Assembly (NCBI GenBank): GCA_002696735.1
Contig: NZSL01000019.1
Coordinates: 24,001 to 65,859 of the forward strand
DNA length: 41,859 nt
Reading direction: 5' to 3'
DNA from: Methylophaga sp.
GTDB taxonomy: Bacteria > Pseudomonadota > Gammaproteobacteria > Nitrosococcales > Methylophagaceae
The notes under the pieces: generated by a model
Database searches by the model: none
Seen by the model: the letters and a program-made list of their open reading frames with translations, nothing else
Told to the model about the DNA's origin: nothing
Translations under genes and position numbers: made by a program
Shown here: piece by piece, positions 30,865 through 40,197 of the stretch
How the letters are laid out: each line of letters opens with the position of its first letter
Position numbering within the stretch: position 1 is the stretch's first letter

Positions 30865-31827
30865 TCATTCTGTGGTCCATCGAACTATTTCCTCTACCTG
30901 AAGCTGGCCTGAAATCACAAGAGATTTAGCATATTCTGAGAGTGATTTTCTTTTTTGCTGATACATCTCGTGATTTAAACGAGGTAGTGCTGCTGGTCCC
31001 TGTGAGAGAATGCTGCGAACTTGTGGAGAAGCATGTAATGTTTCGTAAATACAGTGCGTCTTTCCACTGATACCGTGTACTAAATGTTGACAGATGAATC
31101 CCTGTATAGCTTGTGGTAGCAGTTCATCATGTTGCTTATCAAGTAACCCGAACATTCTAGTGACCACTTCATGTATGTTTTCAGCATGTAAGGTTGCAAA
31201 TACTCGATGTCCAGTTAGACCAGCCTGAATTGCAGCTTCTGCAGTGTTTGGGTGTCGGATCTCACCTATGATTATATTACGTGGGGATTGACGCATTGCC
31301 TCATGCACGCCGCCATGAAAACTACCAACATTGATACCTACTTCTCGCTGACAAATAAGTGGATCACTATGGCTGTATTCTATTGGCTCTTCGATCGTGA
31401 CTGTATCGCCCAATTCACCGCGTTCTGACAAGTAATTAATAAGCGATGCCATCGTGGTTGTCTTACCAGCACCTGTTGGCCCAGCTATAATTATTAATCC
31501 GGAACCATTAGTTAGCGAAAGAACTTTGTCTAGCTCAAACCCCAAATCGTCTTGTAAGTGAGGAATGACTGAGGGATTGCGTCGCATTGCACAGCCCCAT
31601 CCTCGGTCACTATTGAAAATATGGCAACGCCAGCGGTCATCTTTCCACATTACTGAAGTATCGGAAACTTCTACTGTCTGATCTGGACGATGCATCTCCA
31701 TAATTTCGTTATATAGATTCTTGAGCTCATCCCATGAGTCACCATCCTTTAATATTTCGTGTTTACCAGCACGATTAAGGATTGCGAATTTATCATATAG
31801 CTTGATATCGTTAAGTTGGTCTTTCAT
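30865..31827 (-). CDS. PilT-like pilus ATPase
   Basis: A 320-residue secretion-type hexameric ATPase. Walker A is GPTGAGKTTT, followed by the Asp box (VTIEEPIEYSHSD), Walker B (NIIIGEIRHPNTAEAAIQAG) and the His box (TGHRVFATLHAENIHEV). It resembles retraction ATPases (PilT/PilU) and the DotB group. The N-terminal region is shorter and more divergent than usual. The ATG at 31827 lies 8 bases after the pilV stop behind GAGACGGA; an upstream TTG would overlap pilV. IncI thin-pilus operons do not normally carry a second ATPase, so this operon may power retraction. Confidence 0.85.
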   Translation of the reverse strand: MKDQLNDIKLYDKFAILNRAGKHEILKDGDSWDELKNLYNEIMEMHRPDQTVEVSDTSVMWKDDRWRCHIFNSDRGWGCAMRRNPSVIPHLQDDLGFELDKVLSLTNGSGLIIIAGPTGAGKTTTMASLINYLSERGELGDTVTIEEPIEYSHSDPLICQREVGINVGSFHGGVHEAMRQSPRNIIIGEIRHPNTAEAAIQAGLTGHRVFATLHAENIHEVVTRMFGLLDKQHDELLPQAIQGFICQHLVHGISGKTHCIYETLHASPQVRSILSQGPAALPRLNHEMYQQKRKSLSEYAKSLVISGQLQVEEIVRWTTE

Positions 31828-31835
31828 ATTCCGTC

Positions 31836-32924
31836 TCAAGGTTGTTTCTGACAAGCAAGTAGAGCTACGTTATTAGGTCTTGTTTCTCCACCTTTCAGCC
31901 GCATTCTGATTTGCCAACGGTCGCCGCCAGCTCCACCTTCACCCGTAGCTTGCCACGCTGTGTATGCTCCATTCGTTGGCAATCCATATGTGCCAGTTGA
32001 TCCCCATCCAAGTGTTCCGATATTTCCACGCCTTATTTGGTAATCATTGATATGAGGTGCATTATCAGCTTGATAACTTCCTAGTGTTCTACCTGAATCA
32101 AGTCCTTTGCCACGATCTAAAGCACGAATGAATGCACCACGAACATCATAAGTACCGTTTAAACCATTAGACTCAACCCATCCATCTGGGCATGTTGATC
32201 GATTGAAGTAGCTAACCATGCTTATAGGTGAGCCCTCAGGTCCTTTCCATTGACCATTTACACAGCTAAGTAAGTTACCGATATTATCTCTTGCTACTAA
32301 TCCGTTAGTCGCACAGGCTGAGTCTTTCGTCACGATAGAGTTCAATAGAACCATTTCTGTCTCGATTTGGTTAGCCTTTAGAATATTATTGTCGTCTAGA
32401 TCTAAATCACCGGTCATTGGTCTTGAGCCATCTCTTGGCAGCAAATGTTCAAGAGCTGGAATGACAGCTGGAAGAGGCACAGATACTGTAACAAGGCTGC
32501 CTGACACGGTGCTGGAGGGAAGGCCAGCATCTAAAAGCTCGGCATTACCAGCATCTACTGCATCAATTGTGATGATAAATCTTTTGCCCTCTCCTGTAGT
32601 GCAACTGGTACTTAAATTAGTACCAAAGGGTGATCGAATGTTAAATCCTTGAAGATAGTTTTCAGTGTCCATAGTAGAAATAGCTGTCGCACAGTTATCT
32701 GCTTCACTTGGCCATTCCCCATCCTGTTCTGCTGCAAAGTTCTGAGCTGACTGAAACAGGTCATTAACTTCAGCAACGGTAATGGCAATCCGGTCTTCTT
32801 CAAACTTCTGAATGTGCTGATAGGCAAATGGAGCAGCCATAATGCTTATGACCATCATCACAACCAACAGCTCAATTATCGTAAAGCCAGATTGGCTCAA
32901 TGTTTGAGAACGATATTTAATCAT
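31836..32924 (-). CDS. pilV: PilV-like minor pilin/adhesin with phage tail-collar-like tip
   Basis: A 362-residue prepilin. I start at the ATG at 32924, which overlaps the upstream stop by 8 bases, giving a leader followed by GFTIIELLVVMMV (type IV pilin methylation motif, cleavage before Phe). The middle carries the PilV pattern PMTGDLDLDDNNI and CVNGQWKGPEG. The C-terminal 110 residues look like a phage tail-fibre collar: CPDGWVESNG, DVRGAFIRALDRGKGLDSGR, then TRPNNVALLAC. In IncI plasmids the PilV tip recognises recipient LPS, so this would be the recipient-binding adhesin. No inverted repeats of a shufflon were seen. Confidence 0.87.
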   Translation of the reverse strand: MIKYRSQTLSQSGFTIIELLVVMMVISIMAAPFAYQHIQKFEEDRIAITVAEVNDLFQSAQNFAAEQDGEWPSEADNCATAISTMDTENYLQGFNIRSPFGTNLSTSCTTGEGKRFIITIDAVDAGNAELLDAGLPSSTVSGSLVTVSVPLPAVIPALEHLLPRDGSRPMTGDLDLDDNNILKANQIETEMVLLNSIVTKDSACATNGLVARDNIGNLLSCVNGQWKGPEGSPISMVSYFNRSTCPDGWVESNGLNGTYDVRGAFIRALDRGKGLDSGRTLGSYQADNAPHINDYQIRRGNIGTLGWGSTGTYGLPTNGAYTAWQATGEGGAGGDRWQIRMRLKGGETRPNNVALLACQKQP

Positions 32925-33411
32925 CTGTGGATTCCAAATAGAGGTGACGTTTGTTATAAATTGAAGTGACAACTGATGAGCGATTAACGCCCCTTGGCTT
33001 ATGGCTAACTAGGAGGATAGTGCTAGCCCCAGAGGACGTTGCGATGGTTTCAAACGGATTGATATCCCGTAGCGGAATAGACACTCTTACAGTGGCATAT
33101 TGTCCGGTAGTGGTTATTAAGTAGCTCGTTCCCCAATAAGTCTGCAATGGGCTATTTGTTAAGCCCTGCGAGTTTGCTTCATAATTATTGAGTAAAGTAG
33201 CAATCTCGCTCGTAGAAGCATCTGTAAAGATATCACCCCCTGGTAATCGTCTCGCGACATCAGCTGATGCAGCAATTGCTTTCATAGTTTCAACTGTGGA
33301 AATGACCCTGTGTGACTCCATAATTTCTTTAATCACGGGCATACCCAGTGTGGCTAAGATTGAAAGTAGCACTGTAACTATCAATAATTCGACAAGCGTG
33401 TAACCTTTCAC
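32917..33411 (-). CDS. Minor pilin-like protein
   Basis: A 164-residue prepilin-like protein. A very short leader (MKG) precedes the methylated helix motif YTLVELLIVTVLLSILATLG, with the conserved Glu5. Tyr rather than Phe occupies the +1 position. The globular part (about 45-164) lacks Cys. It lies between the PilR-like and PilV-like genes and overlaps both (1 and 8 bases). It is probably a minor pilin that primes assembly with PilV. IncI operons normally lack this gene. Confidence 0.8.
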   Translation of the reverse strand: MKGYTLVELLIVTVLLSILATLGMPVIKEIMESHRVISTVETMKAIAASADVARRLPGGDIFTDASTSEIATLLNNYEANSQGLTNSPLQTYWGTSYLITTTGQYATVRVSIPLRDINPFETIATSSGASTILLVSHKPRGVNRSSVVTSIYNKRHLYLESTDD

Positions 33412-34565
33412 TACCCACCACGCGACAGTAGCATTGGGGCATAGAATCCTGCAGCAATCAAAAAAACTGTAAATACAGCTGATATCATGCCAATGTGCAA
33501 CGCAAGCTTAGAGAAGCGTTTTCCTGTAACGAATATTTCTGTGATTAACATCCCTTTGATACGCACTAATAATTTGTGTCGTGCTTCGTCATGAGCTGCA
33601 TCGAAAGCTTTCATACCAATAATAAAGCTAGGTGACCAGTATTGAGCGAGTAGGCTTTGAGGGATAGTCACACCTTGCTCCACACCATCCATAATTGACT
33701 CGACAGCTAGTTTATTTGTGCCGCTGTTGTTTTTGGCAATCAAATTAAGGGATTTGTCTGGACTGAAGCCCGACGCAAACAGAGGCATCCAAGCAGCAAG
33801 AAAATTTGCTGATCTTCTGGCTTTTAAAAGATCATCTAGTTGTCGCACTCCCCATAAGCCGCGAAATTCTGAGACATTGTTCAAAAGGTAGCGTATTCCA
33901 GCCATAGTCCCACCAACTACCAATAAGAAGAGAAGCGTGTGGTCAGTTTGAATTGCCCTTAACTTAACGATAAGGCGTGTTGCATTATTTGCTTTAAGCT
34001 GAGGCACGTCGATGATTTGCTGTGCTGGACCTCCAAGTATTAAGCTCAATAGCAAAATGGATGATATTCCGAGGATTAAATAAGTTAGTCCCAGCCTCAA
34101 ATCCGCGCTGGTGGCTTTTCTCAGCTCAATATCCTGCTGAATGTTTTCAACTGCCATATTAATGGCTTGACTCATACGACCTGACTCTTCACCAGAGCGA
34201 ACAAGCAACACTACATTACCGTCTACCCCAAAAAGCTCTAAATAATCTGATATTCGTGAGGCGTGTTCTATTCTGGGATCTTGCATGTGCTTCTTCAGAA
34301 AAGGAGTACTTACTGCAATTTCAGTAATGCCTTGAGTTATATCGGCACCTGAGTCAACCAGCGTTGCGACTTGAGCAACAAGAAGTAATTGTTCTTCAGG
34401 CTTAAGTTTGTTTGAACCAATCTTTAATCCAAACGGTATTTCCCAGGAGCCTTCTATTGCATCCTCAAGCCCAGGCTGCTCAAGAAGAGCAACCTGATGT
34501 TCTGCTTCCATTAAGGTAAGGCGAGTGCTGCCATCCAAATGTCGAAATTTAACAACGAATTGCAT
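33411..34565 (-). CDS. pilR: PilR, GspF-type inner-membrane platform protein
   Basis: A 384-residue inner-membrane protein of the GspF/PilC/TadC class that links the assembly ATPase to pilin insertion. It has two GspF-type cytoplasmic domains and three transmembrane helices (about 160-182, 215-232 and 352-378). The family segment LLVRSGEESGRMSQAINMA is at about 121-140 and its repeat RKLLVRIK..TGKRFSK occurs in the second half. It overlaps pilS by one base upstream and the minor pilin gene by one base downstream. Confidence 0.9.
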   Translation of the reverse strand: MQFVVKFRHLDGSTRLTLMEAEHQVALLEQPGLEDAIEGSWEIPFGLKIGSNKLKPEEQLLLVAQVATLVDSGADITQGITEIAVSTPFLKKHMQDPRIEHASRISDYLELFGVDGNVVLLVRSGEESGRMSQAINMAVENIQQDIELRKATSADLRLGLTYLILGISSILLLSLILGGPAQQIIDVPQLKANNATRLIVKLRAIQTDHTLLFLLVVGGTMAGIRYLLNNVSEFRGLWGVRQLDDLLKARRSANFLAAWMPLFASGFSPDKSLNLIAKNNSGTNKLAVESIMDGVEQGVTIPQSLLAQYWSPSFIIGMKAFDAAHDEARHKLLVRIKGMLITEIFVTGKRFSKLALHIGMISAVFTVFLIAAGFYAPMLLSRGG

Positions 34566-35005
34566 TATGGCATTACCAATTCAACTGTTACGTTTGAGCC
34601 AGAATAAGAGGCATTATTAATATGCTCAACTTCAGATGAATTTAGACGTGTTGCTAAATTTGTACCATCTTCATCATCTGGTACCGGCATAGAGATATTG
34701 AAGGTGTTGCCGGCTACACTAACCGTCCAGGCCGTATCCCAAGCAGTCTGGTCGCTTAAACCATAACGCGTTAGTTCTGCTTTGTCACAGTTACCGTAGC
34801 CACGATTGATGCGGTAGCACTGAGTAACTGCTGAAAGAAAATCACGTTCAACAAAGTAGGTAGCCACGTCCACATTCGCACCGCCTACCCATGCGTTAAA
34901 ACCGCGCATACCTATGGTGCCAAGGATGGCCAATACAGTAACGACAATCATGAGCTCGATTAATGTGAAGCCTTTTTGGGCTTTTTGTTTAAGATTTATG
35001 TTCAT
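34565..35005 (-). CDS. pilS: PilS-like major prepilin
   Basis: A 146-residue type IV prepilin. A basic leader (MNINLKQKAQKG) ends at a peptidase site before FTLIELMIVVTVLAILGTIG, with Glu5 and a long hydrophobic helix. The globular part has a Cys pair (QCYRINRGYGNCD) near residues 74-84, probably forming a disulfide. The size and single pilin helix fit the main subunit of a type IVb/thin pilus. The gene is 18 bases downstream of pilQ. No prepilin peptidase is visible in the window; it must be supplied from elsewhere. Confidence 0.9.
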   Translation of the reverse strand: MNINLKQKAQKGFTLIELMIVVTVLAILGTIGMRGFNAWVGGANVDVATYFVERDFLSAVTQCYRINRGYGNCDKAELTRYGLSDQTAWDTAWTVSVAGNTFNISMPVPDDEDGTNLATRLNSSEVEHINNASYSGSNVTVELVMP

Positions 35006-35023
35006 TTACTTTTTCCTTAAAAA

Positions 35024-36658
35024 TTAGAGCAGGTTGGTTTCACGGCCATAAGTGAAATGTTGGCCATAGCTCGCAAGCGGAGAAAGCCTGGCTTCTAGTT
35101 CACTGATAGTTGTTGTTCCTCGGCGGACCATGTTGATACCGTTGTCCCACATGGTTGAGTATTGGTGGTTGCGGTGCTTCTCTTCGATAACATTTGCAGA
35201 TGTACCTTCAAGAATTTGATTTTGTGTCCATGGGTCGATAATCATCAGCTCAGAAACTAGACTTCGACCTGAGTAACCTCCATCACATTTGGAACAGCCT
35301 TTATGGTCTGCAACCTTAATGGGCTCACCAAGTTGAGGTGCACCACGTAGGCTTGAGTACTTTTCAGCAACACCAGTATTCTGTCCAAACTCTTCTTCTG
35401 TGGAGCACTCTTTACAAACATTTCTCACCATTCGCTGTGCTGATATTGCAAGCAAAGAATCGGCAAGGGTTGATGGATTAACACCCATATTTGTCAATCG
35501 ACTAATGGTTTGAACCGCGCTATTGGTATGCATCGTGGCAAGAACCAAGTGACCGGTCATGGAGGCTTCAATTGCAAGATTCGTGGTTTCAAGGTCGCGA
35601 AGCTCACCCACGAGAATTACATCCGGGTCTTGACGAAGTTTTGTTCTTAAACCTTCAGCGAATGTCATACCAGCTTGATTATTTATCTGGGTCTGATTGA
35701 TGCCTGGTAATTCAACCTCGACAGGATCTTCTAATGTTTGAATGGAATCCCCAGGTCGTAATTCCTGGATTAGCTGGAGCATGGCGTATAGCGTTGTTGT
35801 TTTACCACTACCAGTGGGACCGGTGACTATTACTAATCCTTTTGGAGAACGGCAAAGGGTCTTTAGGGTTTCATACTCAACCTTCGGAAAACCAATGTCT
35901 TTGAGCTGCCTTTGCTGGCCTGTTGGGTTCAATAACCGCATAACAAAATAGAAATAGGGGTCACCGCCACTCATTACTGGTGATGCAGCTAGACGTACCT
36001 GTATGTCTTTATCCTTCCAGAGATAGTTAAACTTTAAATCAAGTGGTTTAGTTGGCTTCCCACCGATTTTTCCAGCCCGTCCAAGCAATTTGTTCGACCA
36101 ATCCTGATACTCATCCATACTGATTTTATGTTGATATGGTTTGATTACACCATCCGAGCGAAACTGTATTGATAAATGTTTACGGGTGCGTGGTGAAACA
36201 TGGATATCACTGGCACCTACTTCTAAGGCGCTTTCGATCATTTCATTAATGCTTTTATCTAGCTCGGTTTTGCTGGCAGCTTGGGTTAATGTAATAGTGG
36301 AAGTGCCTATTAAAATGCCGGTTTTGCTAAAGTTGACTTTCCCTTTAGCCTGTTCTTCGAGCATTTCTTCAATTGTGTGCCCATAAGGGTTCACAATGTA
36401 TAAGGTATTGTTTGCAATGCCCCATCCAGCACCTTCGTGTTCAAACTCACCATCATCAATGCTGTAGATAGGTTTATTACTTAATTGAGAGAAAGCCGTA
36501 GCTATATCTTTGGTAGAGACGCCCTCTTCAATCAGTGAGTGATAGATCGCTTCGTCAGACTCTGGTATTGGCCAATGTGATGATTTTATTAAGTCTGTAA
36601 CGCCTTGAGATATAAGCTTTTCTAATATGCGTTGAAATAGTTCAGTTGTTCCAGTCAT
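35024..36658 (-). CDS. pilQ: PilQ, GspE/PilB-type pilus assembly ATPase
   Basis: A 544-residue assembly ATPase. Walker A GPTGSGKTTTLYAML is at about 280-294, with the Asp box (IQTLEDPVEVELPG), Walker B (DPDVILVGELRDLET) and His box (TGHLVLATMHTNSAVQ). A zinc-binding tetracysteine (CKEC and CSKC pairs) lies at about 410-450. The N-terminal 130 residues are a GspE_N-like domain. I use the ATG at 36658, preceded at 5 bases by GGTGA and 5 bases after the pilP stop; TTG and GTG codons upstream would overlap pilP. It should drive pilus extension. Confidence 0.92.
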   Translation of the reverse strand: MTGTTELFQRILEKLISQGVTDLIKSSHWPIPESDEAIYHSLIEEGVSTKDIATAFSQLSNKPIYSIDDGEFEHEGAGWGIANNTLYIVNPYGHTIEEMLEEQAKGKVNFSKTGILIGTSTITLTQAASKTELDKSINEMIESALEVGASDIHVSPRTRKHLSIQFRSDGVIKPYQHKISMDEYQDWSNKLLGRAGKIGGKPTKPLDLKFNYLWKDKDIQVRLAASPVMSGGDPYFYFVMRLLNPTGQQRQLKDIGFPKVEYETLKTLCRSPKGLVIVTGPTGSGKTTTLYAMLQLIQELRPGDSIQTLEDPVEVELPGINQTQINNQAGMTFAEGLRTKLRQDPDVILVGELRDLETTNLAIEASMTGHLVLATMHTNSAVQTISRLTNMGVNPSTLADSLLAISAQRMVRNVCKECSTEEEFGQNTGVAEKYSSLRGAPQLGEPIKVADHKGCSKCDGGYSGRSLVSELMIIDPWTQNQILEGTSANVIEEKHRNHQYSTMWDNGINMVRRGTTTISELEARLSPLASYGQHFTYGRETNLL

Positions 36659-36663
36659 AGTAA

Positions 36664-37191
36664 TCACCAATTTAAAACTAAGGTTTTGGAATTAGAGTTT
36701 CCGGAGTGTTTAATGCGTACTTTTGAGGCATCTATATGGGTAATAACCCACTCTCCAACTGTTTCTCCGACAAGGGCCCATTGAGTCTCACCAGAATATT
36801 TAAGTTTTGCACTATCATTCTGGATCGCTTCTAACGTAGGACTTACGCTAGATTTGCTTTTTATTCCTTCAAGTGAAAATGAACTCTCTTCCAGTGATGT
36901 AGCAAGAAGGGGGGCTTGGCTATCTATCTCAGTCGATAGATCATTGAGATGGTCTTGCCGGATATCTAAATCAGCTTCGCGACAATCAATCCCCATTTCA
37001 TGGCAGTCTCTGATAAGCATTGCTTGAGAGTGCTTCAGTTCGAGAATTTCTTTTTGCTTTCTGAGCTCTGTTAATGCCTGTTCATGTCGAATTTGATCAG
37101 CTGTTAATCCTGTTTGGTTTTCAGCAGAAATAGGCTGGGTAAAGGAGATAAGTATTCCTGGTAGCAATAATGTAAGTATTTTTTTTCTCAT
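36664..37191 (-). CDS. pilP: PilP-like pilus assembly protein
   Basis: A 175-residue exported protein. A signal peptide (to about ISAEN) is followed by a coiled-coil helical part (LTELRKQKEILELKHSQAM) with a Cys pair, a linker, and a C-terminal PilP/GspC HR-like beta domain (WALVGETVGEWVITHIDASK, about 138-157). PilP proteins dock the inner-membrane complex onto the secretin. A homologous C-terminal pattern occurs in the conjugation protein at 13124. It lies 9 bases after the upstream gene. Confidence 0.85.
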   Translation of the reverse strand: MRKKILTLLLPGILISFTQPISAENQTGLTADQIRHEQALTELRKQKEILELKHSQAMLIRDCHEMGIDCREADLDIRQDHLNDLSTEIDSQAPLLATSLEESSFSLEGIKSKSSVSPTLEAIQNDSAKLKYSGETQWALVGETVGEWVITHIDASKVRIKHSGNSNSKTLVLNW

Positions 37192-37200
37192 AACGACCTC

Positions 37201-37659
37201 TTAGTTTTCTAATTCCGAACCTAACGCTGCGAAGCTCAGGCCAATTACTTCATTGTCTATGGCTGCAGCACCAAAAATTACAGGAACCACTTTCTGAATC
37301 TCTATCGCTGCCATTGCCACATTTCTGCTGTTTCCCTGAATCACGCCATACCAGGGTGTTCCTCCAGGTATATCTGAGTCGAGAATGCCCGCATCTTTGG
37401 CTTGTTTGAGGGGGGAGACTTTCACGCCATGCGTACTGGCGATTACAGTTATTGAGTGCCAGATGTTTGGAAGCAGTGGTAGATCAGCTTTTTGGCTGAC
37501 AATTTCTACTTGATCATTAATCTGTGATATTTGCCGTTGTAGATTTTCTATACTTGGATATTCTCTGGAAGCGTTTCCCGTGATTATGTAAAAAGCAGCA
37601 AGCATTGAAGAAACTAAAATAATTGCAATATTTCTAATGATTGGATTAGTACGCTTCAT
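37201..37659 (-). CDS. Membrane-anchored pilus assembly protein (PilO/GspM-like)
   Basis: A 152-residue bitopic protein: one transmembrane helix (about 9-28, NIAIILVSSMLAAFYIITG), a periplasmic coiled coil (SIENLQRQISQINDQVEIV) and a small ferredoxin-like beta domain ending near SFAALG. This is the usual layout of PilO/GspM assembly proteins. It overlaps the upstream gene by 14 bases. The name is by architecture and gene order only; sequence motifs for this family are weak. Confidence 0.65.
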   Translation of the reverse strand: MKRTNPIIRNIAIILVSSMLAAFYIITGNASREYPSIENLQRQISQINDQVEIVSQKADLPLLPNIWHSITVIASTHGVKVSPLKQAKDAGILDSDIPGGTPWYGVIQGNSRNVAMAAIEIQKVVPVIFGAAAIDNEVIGLSFAALGSELEN

Positions 37660-38533
37660 CGTTCACCCATTGGATAATCGTTGTGTTAGCTGAAATGCGC
37701 TTTGACTGTATTCCCATATCTGCCAGCATGCTTAACCTGGCTCTTGTGTCGCGAGAATCCTCAACTTCAATTGCAATTGGCTGGTTAGGAAGTAAATTAA
37801 TCTCGCCAGAAATATTGCTGCCTGTGAATGCATTAGTTACCTGATAAAGGCTAGATAAGGCTTTTGTTTGTGACGGCCAGTTTTCAAGTTTTTGACGATT
37901 AACAGAAGCAAGAGCTTGTTCAGCGATGTGAAGTTCAGTGTTTACTTTGCTGAATTCCTTCATGTGTGATTTATGGTGATGTGCTAGGCCCGTATCCACT
38001 AGAAGGGCAAGTCCACTCACCAAGGCTACGGCTAGAAAACCTTGTTGCTGTGCTTTCTTTTTAACCAGTACTGCTGCAGCAATACGTTCTTTGTGTGTCA
38101 ATAATGGAGTGTCTGGCAATTTAAGGTCAGAAATACTGACGGTGATCTCTTCACCGTCAGCAACTGTTATTCCTTCTTGGATCGCAGGCCCAGGTAGACG
38201 TTGTAATTCGTCATGAAACAGTGAGCCTGTATGCAGAAGCCCTTCATGGCTATATAAGTAATAGCCAAAATCTTTGCTTTCAGTCGTAAAGATGTATTGC
38301 AAACGCTTGCTGGTATCAATCAACCCTGATGCAATTAAAGACTGCCAGAAACCATATACCGGTATTTTCGGATGTGCATCGCGAGTTTCACGCAGAGCTT
38401 GCTCTTCGTACCAGACTTTGAGACTGCCTTGCTCTTGACTGGTGTATTTATCGTTTGTCGAACCCCCTAATACGTCACGCATCAGGATGCACGTGCTTCC
38501 TTCAATTGAGATTGGAGTATTGACGGATATCAT
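37646..38533 (-). CDS. Pilus assembly protein (PilO of IncI type/GspL-like)
   Basis: A 295-residue protein with a cytoplasmic actin-like or GspL-like N-terminal half (about 1-160), one transmembrane helix (about 165-186, GFLAVALVSGLALLVDTGLA), a periplasmic coiled coil with a His-rich start (AHHHKSHMKEFSKVNTEL) and a small C-terminal domain. The order after the secretin gene matches pilO in IncI thin-pilus operons, and the layout suits a protein linking the cytoplasmic ATPase with the periplasm. It starts 4 bases inside the end of pilN (ATGA). Confidence 0.7.
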   Translation of the reverse strand: MISVNTPISIEGSTCILMRDVLGGSTNDKYTSQEQGSLKVWYEEQALRETRDAHPKIPVYGFWQSLIASGLIDTSKRLQYIFTTESKDFGYYLYSHEGLLHTGSLFHDELQRLPGPAIQEGITVADGEEITVSISDLKLPDTPLLTHKERIAAAVLVKKKAQQQGFLAVALVSGLALLVDTGLAHHHKSHMKEFSKVNTELHIAEQALASVNRQKLENWPSQTKALSSLYQVTNAFTGSNISGEINLLPNQPIAIEVEDSRDTRARLSMLADMGIQSKRISANTTIIQWVNDEAY

Positions 38534-40197
38534 GCGCCCACTTCCTGTGGAGTGATGACAATGAGCAGTTCGCTGTCTTCTTGCTCGAACTTAGCTCCAC
38601 CCAGAGCTTTGGCAAGTAATTCATTTTTAATTGGTAGTCTTTGAGTGTTTTGCAGAACTCTATTTATGATCAGACCACCAAGATAAATTGGTGTGCCACT
38701 GGTTGTAATGACCTGTGTTGCAAGCTCTTGAAGAGCAATATTTGGCGTTTCAAATACTTCACCACCAGAACTGATTGGAGTAAATCCAGTGATTGTGCTC
38801 AGTATCGGAACAATATCGACTAGAATTTTGCCGTCATCCAGCATCTTAGGTGTAACAGCGATTTTGATACCTACATTGACACGTGAAAGTGTTGTAGTGA
38901 TTGCAGTGTCTGATGCTACATTGCCATCTCCGCCAGCAGTTAACGGCAAAAATTCAACACCTGAAACAAATGAGAATTCCTGTGTAGATCCTAAATAGGC
39001 TGTATATCCGTTTGTTACAGTTAATCGTGGTTGGCTTTGAAGCGTGACACTGCCTTGCTCTCTCAAAGATTCGACAATCGCATTCAATGTCAGATTACCA
39101 AATGGGATTGATGCCGCTACTGACCAGTTACCACCGTCTAAAATGGACAGTGCTTGTGTAGTTTCACCAGCAAAGGATACGGTTTTGTCTCCATCACTAT
39201 TTTGGTAAATGGCATTCCAGTCAACACCATATCCCTCACCTCGGCTAGTTTTAATATCTAAGATGGCACCAGACAGATGTACTTGTCTTTGGCTATCTGT
39301 TTCAAGCTTTGAGAAATGTTCATCAAGGCGTCTAATTTGGCTTGGTTTTCCGTATGCTGTGATTTTACCTAGCCTTTTATTGCCTACTACCCATGGCGTG
39401 TCAAAGTAAGGATTCATCTCATCATCGAGTGCTTTGCTATAGTTATTTAAAAAAGCTATAGGATCATCGCCCTCTTCAAGTTGTGGCACTAAAGTATTCT
39501 GATTGCTGCCATTACTAGTGTTTGAGCTGGACTCACCGTCCTCTATAAGTCCCAGAATTCGTTGGGCATCTTCAATTAATGATGTCCACGTATCATCTTC
39601 ACGTGTCGTAACAATATTGGTACCGCTTGCACTTTGTGTTTGGCCTTGACTGGATTCTCCACCTCCAGCATTCCCACCCATAGCACCAGAACCGCCACCA
39701 GATGATCGCTGTGTTGTTGCTGAGAAGCCAGAACGCGTAATGGCTTCTGGCATATCAGATAGAGCAGCCATATCCCAAGATTGAGTCATGGTTGAGGCCA
39801 CCTGGAGAATCACGCCATCACTATTTTGGAGAACGTCTATTTTGTAATCGGTTGTACCTTCAATTTGACGAATATAGTCAGTAATGCGTGAGTTTTGTGC
39901 TCTCACACCTATTTTCATGGCCAGATTTACACCAGAATCGAGCGCCACGATGTTCGCTGTTGTCAGTGCTGAGGGATGTGTTAATGCATCTATCAATGCA
40001 ATACGTGGCTGATTGATAGTGACGGTTTCATCCAAGATCTGTTTCCGTGATGTGGTGATACTGACGTAGTTGCTAGTTCTGGGTGCTAACTGCTGAGTAC
40101 GTGGAATGTTTTCAATCTGCGTTGTTTCAACAGGTTTTTCTGGTGGCATAGCACACGCTGTCAGACTGATCATGCCGGCGATAACTAATTTCTTCAT
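38530..40197 (-). CDS. pilN: PilN lipoprotein secretin
   Basis: A 555-residue outer-membrane secretin with lipobox LTAC (Cys15). The N-terminal half has N0/STN-like and N1-like domains and a Gly/Ser-rich disordered insert at about 160-200. The secretin core (about 310-550) contains VTLQSQPRLTVTNGYTAYL, the lip VEFLPL and the final PIYLGGLIINR, LLIVITPQEV strands. This is the type IVb secretin of the PilN/TcpC family, which forms the gate for the pilus. It is preceded by the TcpQ/PilL-like gene with a TAATG overlap. Confidence 0.92.
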   Translation of the reverse strand: MKKLVIAGMISLTACAMPPEKPVETTQIENIPRTQQLAPRTSNYVSITTSRKQILDETVTINQPRIALIDALTHPSALTTANIVALDSGVNLAMKIGVRAQNSRITDYIRQIEGTTDYKIDVLQNSDGVILQVASTMTQSWDMAALSDMPEAITRSGFSATTQRSSGGGSGAMGGNAGGGESSQGQTQSASGTNIVTTREDDTWTSLIEDAQRILGLIEDGESSSNTSNGSNQNTLVPQLEEGDDPIAFLNNYSKALDDEMNPYFDTPWVVGNKRLGKITAYGKPSQIRRLDEHFSKLETDSQRQVHLSGAILDIKTSRGEGYGVDWNAIYQNSDGDKTVSFAGETTQALSILDGGNWSVAASIPFGNLTLNAIVESLREQGSVTLQSQPRLTVTNGYTAYLGSTQEFSFVSGVEFLPLTAGGDGNVASDTAITTTLSRVNVGIKIAVTPKMLDDGKILVDIVPILSTITGFTPISSGGEVFETPNIALQELATQVITTSGTPIYLGGLIINRVLQNTQRLPIKNELLAKALGGAKFEQEDSELLIVITPQEVGA

